Source: Micractinium sp. NFX-FRZ (Eukaryota > Chlorophyta > Trebouxiophyceae > Chlorellales > Chlorellaceae). Taken from it: a stretch of DNA of 64,000 nt. The DNA lies in NCBI GenBank assembly GCA_029339195.1, contig JAPTJF010000270.1, positions 21,002 to 85,001 of the forward strand, written 5' to 3'. Position 1 is the first letter of the stretch, and each line of letters opens with the position of its first letter. A model generated the notes under the pieces. That model searched no databases and was not told where the DNA came from. It saw only the letters and a program-made list of their open reading frames with translations. The translations under genes and the position numbers were made by a program. This document shows, in pieces, positions 1-9,800 of this stretch.

Positions 1-1
1 A

Positions 2-1638
2 CTGCGGTGGCAGGAGGCAGATGATGCAGCCATGGCTGCAGCTCTGGCGGCTGAGGAGCAGGCAGCAGCAGGGCAAGCGGCCGCCGCAGCCAGCAGCGGT
101 TTCTGGGCGCAGCTGCGCTCGGAGGGCACGCCGCGTGCGGGCGCGCTGGGCGCAGGCGGCAGCAGTAGCGTGGGCGCTGTGGCAGCCCCGCCCGACTTCC
201 CCAGCCTGCAGGCAGCTGGCGGCGGCAGTCGCAGCAGCAGCTTGGCGAGCGTGGAGCGCACACGTGAGGAGCTGGTGAGGCAGCACCGCTCCATCAAGCA
301 GTCGGCTGTGGAACGTGGCACTGGGGTGCGCCTCCTGCACCGCTCCGGCTTCAGCCCGGATGGCAGCCCGGCGCTGAGGGCGCGCCTGCCGGGCGGAGAG
401 GGCGGGGGGGCCGGGGCGCCGCCTCCCCTGCAGCTGGAGGGCGGGCTGCGCTTCCTGGAAGACGACCTGGACATACAGCTCCTGCTGCGGGTGAGGCGCA
501 GCTGACGGTGAATGAGGGATGTACTGCTGGTCTTAGCGACGGGGGCAGGACTGGCAGCGGGTGGTGGGCTTGGAGCATCTTCTGCGGCTGATTGGGTGGG
601 CGGGAGGGTAAGAGATGCGGCATGGTGAAGAGCCGGCGTGCCGGGAGCAGGGTGTGCAATTGTGGCACAGGGCACTCTGGCGCTGCTGCGGATGGTTGGG
701 TGGGTGGGTGGGCGGTGGAGACGCGCCAAGTGGGCTGGCATTGCCGGTGCACAGGGTGGGCAGGAGGGAGGGTGGGGCAAGTATGACGTAAGCTGTGGAT
801 GGGTGGGAGGGTGGGAGAATGGCAGGGTAGGAGTGGGCGGGCAGGCGGGAAAGCAGGGGGGCAGCTGAAGCTTAGGAGGAAGGCAGACTGGGTGGGTGGG
901 CAGGCGGGCTCCTGTGAGCAGGCAGTTGGTGTGCAGGGGAGATGGTGGGACGATGGCCCAACAGCCATTGCCGCACAGCCACTTTCACTTGAGGCTACGC
1001 GGGAGCTGCCACCTTACCCTGCACCTCCTCATCCCTTTGCTGCTTGCAGGACGACGGCGTGACGGCAGCGGCACGAGCGGCGGCTGCCAGCTATGCTGAG
1101 CAGGCAGAGGCCAGCGAGGGGGGCAGGGGGCCAGCTGCCTCTGCCGACGCAATGCGTGCAATGATCGATGCAGCATCACGCAGGGAGGCGGCGGCAGCGG
1201 CAGGCATGACCCTCCCGGGATCTGCAGCAGGCGGCGGCAGCGGCGCAGCGCCACCCTCGGCAGGCTGCAGTCGGCCGGGGTCTGCAGGCTCTGGAGGCGC
1301 TGGGGAGGCGGGAGAAGCAGTCGCCCCGGTAGCAGCAGCGTCCGCTGTGGAGCCTGTCGACACCAAGAGCCTCCGCCGGCTGTTGGAAGACATGCGGAGG
1401 CGGGGCTGGCAGCTGATGGTGTGTGGGCCAGGGGGGAGGGCAGGTGCCTGGTCGGCGGTGGAGGGAGGCAGGTGGTGGGTGCAGCGCAGCGCAAATGGCG
1501 GCTGCAGCGCCAAGAGCGGCTGCAGGTGGCGAGAGGGGAAAGGCGCACCGGGCCGCGTTGGCAGCCCTGCTCACGCGGCTGCCAGGTTGGCTGCCTTGGC
1601 TGTGGCAGCTGCAGGGTATTGGCATGCAGTCTGCCCCA

Positions 1639-1682
<44 letters not shown>

Positions 1683-2273
1683 CTGCTCGACCAGGCGCCA
1701 GTGTCCTCCGTGCTGCCGTCCACACACCCGCATGCTGCCATGCCGCAGGGCTGCGCCGGCGGGGGCCACGTGCGCTGCGAGCGCGTGTTCTCAGACCTGC
1801 CGGGATTCAAGCAAGTCTACTTCCTGGCCTCCACACCCTCTGGTGAGGGAGCAAGGGTTGGCAAGGAGGCTTCCCTTGTGCAGTGAGACGACATGGTGCA
1901 TGGCAGCTGCGGTGGCGGCACTGCTCATCATCAACGCATCCCTGCTGCGCCCTCCCACCCACCCGCACTGCACCGTTGGGCCTCCCATCTACACCGCGCC
2001 CATCCTGAACCCTCCGCTTGCAGCCTGCCACCCACACTCCGCCCACCCTGCGCTCTGCGCCCGCAGCTCGCCACCCACACACTGCGCTCCCTCTGCGCCC
2101 CACTGACCTCGACCCCACCGCCGGCAGCCTGCCGTCCACTCTGAATTCGCCCCCCTCTCCCTGCGCGCCACTGACCCGCATTGTTGCCTGCCCTGCCCTG
2201 TAGACGTCAACTATATATGGAACGTGGCTGCAGCCGTGAAACGATTTGACCGGGAGGCAGAGGATCGCCGATC

Positions 2274-2309
<36 letters not shown>

Positions 2310-2376
2310 GCCCACTCAGCCAGCTGCCGGGCGGCCAGTGTCAGCCGGGCCTGGACGTGCCCAGCGCCGGCGGTGA
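2..2376 (+). CDS. Hypothetical protein, 3' part (gene enters from the left)
   Basis: Four exons can be joined in frame: 2-490, 1050-1418, 1749-1842 and 2204-2376. Each border is a GT donor or AG acceptor, and phases agree (0, 0, then a split Asp codon). The frame is open to the left edge, so the true start probably lies outside; an ATG at 32 is the first inside. The visible protein is Ala/Gly-rich with a conserved-looking core: a TREELVRQHRSIKQ segment, a GGLRFLEDDLDIQLLLR segment at the first junction, a KSLRRLLEDMRRRGWQLM helix, and VFSDLPGFKQVYFLASTPS followed by DVNYIWNVAAAVKRFDREAE. It ends in a run of alanines from a GCA repeat and a short Arg tail. I do not recognise the family. The stop at 2374-2376 overlaps a GTGAGC that could also be a donor, so the gene might continue with another exon. 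Confidence 0.6.
1639..1683. repeat. (CCTG)n microsatellite in an intron
   Basis: About eleven perfect tandem CCTG units in the polypyrimidine part of the intron before the exon at 1749. No coding role is visible. Confidence 0.9.
2274..2308 (+). repeat. (GCA)n repeat coding for poly-alanine
   Basis: About eleven tandem GCA codons inside the last exon of the left-edge gene, giving a poly-Ala run near the C terminus. Trinucleotide repeats of this kind are length-variable between strains. Confidence 0.85.
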
Positions 2377-2965
2377 GCCGTCTGCGTCTGCTGGCGCAAC
2401 AGCGGCACTGCCACCGCAGCGGCAGCGTGCAATACAGTCTGCAAACCCAGTAGGGGACTGTGATTGGTGTCATGCTCTCCTGCGCCATGAGCGGCCCCAT
2501 GCAGTCTATCCTTCTGAAATCTCTGCCCTGACCCTCAGCAGTTTGGTGAGCACTGTAATTTTGCTTACTGACTGTGTAGAACACATACGGGGAGGGTGAC
2601 TGAATACTTGAGGGTGGCATATGCATCAACCATTAATTGCTGAGTTGCAGGGGGCAGAATATTAATGCCCGAGGATGAGCGCCAGGGCTGGGAAGGCAGG
2701 GTGGTGGCTGGCATCCATTCAATTCATGGCAGGGTAGGCGGGGGAAAAAGAGAAGAGAAACGACAGGTGCCAAGGCAATTGGTAGTCTGTGTGAGAGCAG
2801 TGCTTGGGCAGGCAGGGTGATCAATGATTGGATAGAGAGAGTTGGATAGAGAGAAATGATTCATTATGTGCGTAGCTACACAGCATCACTTGTTTGCCAT
2901 GTTAGCTGGGACATGCTGGCAAGGGTAACCGGCCAATCAAGCGTGTGTGCGGGGCCGCACATGTC
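2377..2965. other. Convergent intergenic spacer
   Basis: Space between the 3' ends of the left-edge gene and the DUF579 gene. It is clearly lower in GC than its neighbours and should hold both 3' UTRs. A direct repeat of GGATAGAGAG is seen near 2830-2855. I see no gene or RNA in it. Confidence 0.6.
2554..2558 (+). terminator. Possible poly(A) signal TGTAA
   Basis: TGTAA is the usual polyadenylation signal of chlorophyte green algae. It lies about 180 bp after the stop of the left-edge gene in a lower-GC stretch. Confidence 0.4.
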
Positions 2966-4945
2966 TCACTCGGTGTCGGCATGTGTCACACGGAAGGCTG
3001 CCAGGTCGCCCTTCTCTCCCTTCACAGTGCCCAGGGAGCGCACCACTGCCTGGGAGCTTGCATCATGCTTCAGCAGCAGCTCCCGCACGATCCGCTGCTC
3101 CAGGGGGCGGTTGGCATCGTGCAGGAACACAATCGCGTCCTCCTGCATGTGGGTTGGCAGCATATGAGAGCACGGGGGTGCAACTTTCTTGCAAGCCTTC
3201 TGCAGTCACGCTACGCCCGCTGCGCCACGAGGGGTGCTACATGCTGAGTGAATCAGCAGCCAAAGGGGCAGAGGCAGCTTGCCCGCAGGGGTGAGTGCCT
3301 CACCAGCTTTTCAGAAGACACGCAGCGCTTGACGTTCTGCATGGCAAAGTGTGCGCTCTCCAGGCGCCCTGCAGGCGGCAGGCAGGCAGTGCAGGCGGCA
3401 ACACAGGTGTAACCAGCGCAGGGGGCAGGCAGGCTGGCAAGCAGGCATTGGTTGTTGGTACAGCCTCGACATACAGTGCCACCACCTACGCAGGCAGACA
3501 TCCAGACAGCCCATGAGGTAAGCGGGAGGCACACCCAATCAGGCATCCACCCAGTCAAGAGCACAGCCGCGCAGCTCCCACAGTGCATCTGCTTCACACT
3601 CCCCACCTGGCTGCCCCTGCTCGCTGCCCGATGGCCCGTCCAGCAGGACCACATCGTAGCAGGCATCCCTCACTTCCTTGGGCACCGCAATCAGCCAGGG
3701 CTGCTTCAGAAAGGCGTCCACCTCTTCCGCCTTGCCACGGTAGCTCACCAGGTGGGCCTGAGGGTGGTGCGAGGGAGGAAGGGGAGGCACTCGCGTGCAT
3801 GCAACACCAGGAGTGAGCAAAGCAGTGGAACGGCAGTGGTGCTACCTCAACAGCTGCCGGCGCTGGCAGCCCTCCACAGGCAGGGCAAGGCAGCAGTCAT
3901 GGTTGGCAGCATGTGCCCGCAGTCGGGATGGTGCCCACCCTTGCTCCAATCTCGTAGTCTGCTCACCCCTTGCTGCCTCCACCATCACCCCGCCCTCCCA
4001 GCACCCCTCACCTCGATGAATGGGTGCCCGCTCTGCCGCACTTTGTCGATCTGATGCAGCCTGTCCTCCAGGAACACAGACCGGCCCAGGCAGTTGACCT
4101 GCTGGAGTACGTCTGAGTGGTAGTCTAGGCTGGAAGTGGGAGGCGGGGGGGGAGAGAGAGGGCAGTGGGTGTGGAAAATGGCAGAGAATAGGGGCATTTG
4201 GTGGCGTCTGGTGGTCGCTGGCAGTGAGGAGGGGCCGTGGGCGGGCGGTGGGAGGGACGGGAGATGGCCGGCTGGTGGGACTCGCTGTGAGGGGTAGGAA
4301 GTGGCAGGTCAGGGCCAGCTTGTAGGGTGGGCACTGTGTGGCAGGGTGTGTGCACGTGGCAGGGCTCGCGTGCGGGGATGCAGGGCGGGCAGCAGAAGGG
4401 TACGCAGCAGTGAGTGCAGGGGGATGGGAGATGTGTGGACATGAGAACGGCGCGCCCTGTGGCAGCTCCCACCAAGGGGCATATCAGGGGCACGGCATCA
4501 CCGGCGCTCAAGTGCCAGACAGGAGGTTGTAGCAGATTGCCTCCCTGCCCGCTCAACGCCAGCTCAGCGCCCACCCTGAACCGACCCCGCCCCCAGCTCA
4601 CCCAAAGACAAGGAAGGAGGTGGGGCGGCCGCGCAGCGCTGCCTGGGTGTTCAGCAGCGCGGCCACCCACAGTAGCTGCGCCTGGTTGAACTGCGCCACC
4701 TTGCCGGCGTCCACCGCTGACTGCACAGTGTCTGCGTAAGAGGCGCAGCTGGAGGCAGCCATCAGGCGGCGGCTGCGGTTGGTGGCCGTGCCGCCAAGTG
4801 GCCGTGCGCGCCCATGCTCCACAGCTGTGAAAATGTGCACGCCCAGCCAGAAACCGGCTAACACCAGTGCCACAACAGGGGCTGCTAGCTGGGCGGTGGG
4901 GGGCAGCCGAGGTGCCCGCCGCGGCCGAGGGGAGGCGATGGCCAT
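2966..4945 (-). CDS. DUF579 family protein (glucuronoxylan methyltransferase / IRX15-like)
   Basis: Five exons on the minus strand, approximately 4945-4602, 4137-4012, 3757-3617, 3371-3311 and 3138-2966. The chosen ATG at 4945 gives a short Arg/Pro-rich cytosolic tail and one membrane span (AAPVVALVLAGFWLGVHIF), the layout of a Golgi type II protein. The lumenal part has the DUF579 landmarks: a stretch ending FIEV, VVLLDGPSGSEQGQPG, then GRLESAHFAMQNVKR, then AIVFLHDANRPLEQ. The matching family motifs are D-GPTG, APGRM and VFVHDV-RPVE. In land plants this family contains the S-adenosylmethionine-dependent glucuronoxylan 4-O-methyltransferases and the IRX15 proteins. Which of these it resembles more cannot be told by eye. 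Upstream in-frame Met codons exist but are separated by an acceptor-like CCGCAG. It is divergent from the GT47 gene at 6826, and a decayed copy of its 3' half lies at 6231-6722. Confidence 0.85.
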
Positions 4946-6230
4946 GCTGTTTTCTGCCGGTACAGGTGCAGCAGTAGAGGTGCTACCTGCGGCAGGTTGG
5001 CCAGCGCCGATGCAGGTTTCGCATGCAATCAGGCAGGCATGCAATAGGATAGGTGCACTGTATTTCATACGACAGCCAGAGAGCACTGCAACAGGAGAGC
5101 AATGCACCCAGGCAGCGTGCTGGATGGTGGAGCCCGCAGCAGCTCGGAAGACACTGGCGGCGGCGTGTGGGTGGCGCCAGCTGTAATTCCAGGCCATACA
5201 CAGACAGGGGTGCACCCGTTCGCCTTGCTCCAACTACACCCCAGCGACTCACGTTCTCGCGAACAAAACCTTTTGCGCGCTCCGTCGAAATCGTACCAAA
5301 ATGCTTGCAACTAGGCAACCACGGTCTTTGCCTCAACGGCGTGCCCGCAATCTATGTGATATAGAAATGAAATCCAGCTCACCGTGGGCAACGTTTTTGC
5401 TTGAACCTGTGTGACCCGCGTGCGCGACGTCCGCAGGGTTGGTGGCCAACTGAAGCAGAGCCGGATGTCTTCAGCTTTACTAATTGGGCCTCAGGCGGGT
5501 TGTCGCTCGCCGGGGAAAGCGCAATGTCCCGGATTAATCGACCTGCCTCCGACTTCTTTCCAAACGAATGCCAGCGTGGCACTGGCATGCCGACGAATAG
5601 TGGTCGCCTCCCAGTGTTCGCACATTGTTACCCAACCCTAGGGAGATCGTGGCGTTGGTCTGGTGCGATACGGTGCTATCGTAAAGGAGTGGACACTTAC
5701 AGCTCCCATGACATGCACATGTGCTCGGGAGGGGGACCAGACTGCCACCCCCACCCTTCAAGACGCGCTTTGACTGCCCGGACAAAGCTGCTGCTGCGTT
5801 AGCCTATACGGTGTTATCTAATTTGGGGTTTCTCAACAACATGCTGTGCTCGCGGGGTCCCCCCCATGGGGCCACAGTCAGCAACTCACGCTGCGTTCGG
5901 GTGCAGGGTTGCAACCAGCTCAGCCTCCTAATCAGCAGGGCCCCGCTGCATGAATGACCTCTTGGTTGTCTCAAACACAAACACTGCCCTTCTTTTCTCC
6001 AGTCACCGGCAGTGCAATCAAGTGTGTGGCACTGAAAGCCACCTGACGTCGGGTTTGATGGTACCACCAGTGGTCGGTCCCCTGCAGCTTGCCTGCGGGC
6101 AATGCATTCAATCCTGGGTTGGGCCTGAGGGTTGAGCACTGCTCTCAGAGGACAACCCCTATAGCAAGCCTGGCGTCAAGCCCTTGGGGGCGTCAAGCCC
6201 TTTGGGGTCACCCAGTCATACTCCAGTTAA
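4946..6230. other. Upstream spacer of the DUF579 gene
   Basis: Left part of the divergent spacer between DUF579 and the GT47 gene; it should contain the DUF579 promoter and 5' UTR. GC content drops between about 5240 and 6180. A 133-codon open frame at 5401-5802 has no recognisable motif and no splice context, so I do not call it. No transposon or RNA gene is recognised. Confidence 0.5.
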
Positions 6231-6722
6231 CATGCTCCAGGGATCGGTTAACATGGTGCAGGAACACAACTGCATCCTCCTTGAAGAAGGGCGGGCAGCA
6301 GAGCGCATGCGGTCTGCTGCTGCTGCATGCAAGTCTGCTGCAGTCAATCTAGGCCCGCTGCACCTCCACAGGGAGACCTGTTGGCAGCCAGCGCGAAGCT
6401 GCACTGGCAGCCGGCCCGCAGAGGACAGCATCTCAAGAGACACGCAGTGCTTGCATGGCAATATGAGCGCCCTGCTGGCGGCAACAGGCAGGGCATGCGG
6501 CAACAAAGCTGTTCTCAGCGCAGGCGGCTGGCAAGCAAGTAAGCAGGCTGTGGCTGTCGGTGGTCCATCAATCGAAATTGCCCGGCAGGCACAGCTCGAC
6601 AGGCGGCACACCACGGCAGGCAATTATATAGATGAGAGTGCAGCACAGTGCTCCCACCCCCCCACTTTCCCATCTGGCTGCCCCTCTCGGTGCCCATACG
6701 CCCCGTCATCAAATGGCGCACC
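6231..6722 (-). pseudogene. Decayed partial copy of the DUF579 gene (3' exons and introns)
   Basis: On the same strand this stretch matches 3090-3660 in the same order. Matching blocks are 6231-6288 with about 3091-3150 (the HDANRPLEQ exon), 6328-6364 with about 3196-3230, 6430-6475 with about 3306-3350 (the FAMQNVKR exon), 6480-6550 with about 3385-3455, and 6640-6720 with about 3575-3660. Intron sequence is copied too, so it is a DNA-level duplication, not a retrocopy. The reading frames are broken by small indels and substitutions. It ends about 100 bp before the start codon of the GT47 gene, so it lies in that gene's promoter or 5' UTR. Confidence 0.8.
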
Positions 6723-6825
6723 TCGGGGTGCCTGTGTCACCGCTGGCGCCCGCTGGCGGCGGTGCCGCTGCAGTGTTGGTTGATGCTCCAAGGTGCCTTG
6801 TCGGCCCAATCGCCATCCGCCCAAC

Positions 6826-9800
6826 ATGGCGGTTCGTTTCCGCTCAGGGGGGCAGGGCGCCCGCGGCACGCAGCTTGGCACGCTGCTTGTGGCAGCCCTG
6901 CTGTTGGCGGGACTCCTGCTTTACAAGTACTCATCGGCGTTTGCAGCAGCGGGCTCAGCGTCAGTTCAAAGCCCCCAAGAGCAGGTACGCTGCAGCGTGA
7001 GGCGGGGGGCGAATGGAGCCTTTCGGGCGTCCGCGACGCTAACGTGCCTTCTGCACAAGCATTCCATCACTATGCAGGCATCACGCGCCCAGCAGTCGGT
7101 GCTGAGCTCGTTGGTAGCAAAAAATGGCGGCGGCGGCGGCAGCGGCGGCGGCACCAGTGTTCCCTCCCCCAGCGGCGGCAGCCCGACTGACGAGCTGTGG
7201 CGAATTATTCGCAGCACAGTTGCGGAGCCTGATCCGCAGGTGGTGAAGCAGCGGTGCGGTGCCACGCGGGGCAACTGGTGCGGGCGGTACGACGCGCAGG
7301 CCGCCATCCCTGCGCTGCCGCCCCCCCGCGGCAACGTCTCCTGCCTCTGGGGCAACACCGCGCAGCAGTGCAACTTTGTGGGGGTGTGCAACGCCATGCG
7401 CGGGTGGTGCCGCTGCCCCGCGGGATGGACGGGGGACGACTGCAGCACCCGCCTGAATGTGGGTGCTTGGTGGGTGCTTGGGTTGGGTGGGCAGTGATAG
7501 TGAACAGGTCTGCAGTGCCTGCCTGTGAGGAAGCCCTGATGTGCAGATGAGGTGCATCCAGGGCTGCACTGTGCATGGCTGGCTTTGAAAGTGTTATGGA
7601 CTGATTGCGGCCTGCATGCAACTGCCTTACGACTGCACTGCCTGCTGACGATGTTGATGTGCCGCCGCCGTTGCTCCACCCATCCTCCACCCTACCCTGC
7701 CCCGGCGCTGCTGCCCACCAGCCCCCTGCCCCTGCACTCTTCCCTTTGCATGTGCAGCGCCCGTGCAGCCAGCACATCCGCCCGCATGGGTTTGAGCCCT
7801 ATGACAAACCCTATGACCTGAAGCATGGGGGGACCACCATGGCATGTGCTGACCAGTGCGACATTGATGTTGGTGGGTGGATGAGACGGGAGAAGAGGAG
7901 GATGGGAGTGAGATTGAGGAGGGCGGAGAGGAGAAGGTGATGGAGGAGGGGGTGTGCAACAGCATGGCAGGGAGCGGTGGCATTGTGGGCAGTCGTTGAG
8001 GCTCATGGAGGCAACCTGCCCTGGCGCCTGAGCACCCTCTCTTCTTGCTCCCCTCCTGCAGGCATGTGCTGGTGTAACGCCACCTTTGCCCATGGCCGTG
8101 TGCCCGCTGACCCTTCCCTGCCACCTGGCACGCCCCCCCAGCGCGTGGGGCGGCCCATCGCCCATTACTGCCGCCGCAACAAGGTAAGCTGGTGGCTTGG
8201 CAGCGCCTTGTTTTGCAGGAGTGAACCGGTGTCTCCATTCGTCTACTTGGCTGTATTGCCCAACAGAACTCACTCGGTGCAGGCCTGGCGGGGCAAGCGC
8301 TGGCACCGATGCACTTGATAGGTGTATGTCACTCAAAACGACCAGGCGACACATTGCAACCCCAGCACGTGCAACCCCCTTTGACAGCACAGTGTTTATT
8401 ACTTAGAGCAACACAAATCACCCCACCGTGCATACTCCCACAGGACTTTGAGGGCAACCCCACCGACTTTGGCATTGTGGAGATGGATCAGCTCTATGGC
8501 GAGAAGGGGTGGTGCCAGGTGGGGTGGCGGGACGGGCTGCGGAACGGTGCGGGCCCAGGGCAGTTGCGCGTGCGGCACCCGGGAGGCCTTGGTGTGTGCG
8601 CTGGGGGGCAGTAGCTGCGCGTGCAGGGAGCACCGTCTTCTATTGGGGAGGCTTACAGAACGGAGGGCTGGTGCAGAGCCTGCTGCCAGGCACCCCGCCA
8701 CGGCCTCCCCACGTCCTTGTCATGCGCACTAGCCGGCTGGCCCCTTCTGCCTTGAGCCAGCTCGCCCCCTGCCCACCAGGGCGCTCACAGCCGCCCCTGT
8801 GTTCAGCCCTCTGTGCTTCGCCTTTCGCTTGCCTGCAGGCTGACAAGCCAACGTGGACTTGCAATTGCCTCATAGTGAGTGCCAGCCTGGCGGGCGGGCA
8901 GAGTTGGGTGGGCAGGGGGCACCCACCAACACAATTGTTGGCTGACAACGCGGCAATGGGCGGCCCCGGTCACGCCAGCTGTGCCCTTGCCTGTTGCTGG
9001 GCAACGCTACTGTGCAGGCTAAAAATGGGGATCGCAGCTATGCACGGCGCCAGGCAGTGCAGGCTGCATGCAAAGGGGGGTGGCGTAGGGCACTAGCCCT
9101 AGGCCCCGCTCCCACTGCTGTGCTGCCTGCCTTCCCCCTGTGCAGGACGGATTGGGGGGCCCGTACTGTGATACTGCCCACGAACCCTTCTGCCCCAACC
9201 AGTGTAACGGTGCGTTGGCTGCGAGGTGGCCGCCGAGGGTGCCAGAAAGAAGGCCACTGTTCCGGCAGGATGAATGCATGCTGACAACAACTGCTGCTGC
9301 CTGCGACCACTGGTACTGCTGGCATACCTAGTATCACTCAGATCAGGTATGCCCATCGTTTTACTGCGTCTCCTTTCTTGCGCAGGGCACGGCGAGTGCA
9401 ACAGCGGGTGGTGCAAGTGCCACGAGGGCTGGTTTGGCCAAGACTGCTCTTCTAGATTGGAGGGGGTGCCTTGGACCCCAGGTAAGCCCCCAACGGGGTG
9501 GACACGGGCTGGCGGCCAGGCCAGGCGGTGGGCAGCAAGCTGACCCGAGTGTGTGTTGGTGGCAGCGCAGCAGTGCACGCGACGGCTGTGTGTTTTGTGT
9601 TGGTGCACGAGCAGCAGCGCATGCGACGGCTGTGTGTTTTGTGTTGGTGCACGAGCAGGCAGTTCCACCAGACGGGCTGGCAGCGAGGTGCTTATTGGAG
9701 GGGTCGGGCTCAGTCCTCCACGCGTGGCAGCGAATTTCACACACCCTGCCTGCTGCAGCTCCTGTTCAGCCCTGGCCGCCTGCTGTGCTGCTGCGCAGGC

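Noticed and set aside
1571..1810. Open frames giving repeated CLPA or GRQA near the CCTG repeat
   Set aside because: Produced by the (CCTG)n microsatellite in an intron.
5401..5802. 133-codon open frame in the DUF579-GT47 spacer
   Set aside because: No recognised motif, codon use unlike the neighbouring exons, and no splice partners; open frames of this length are common in GC-rich DNA.
6231..6722. A second functional DUF579 gene
   Set aside because: Only the 3' half is present, with broken frames and no membrane anchor or start.
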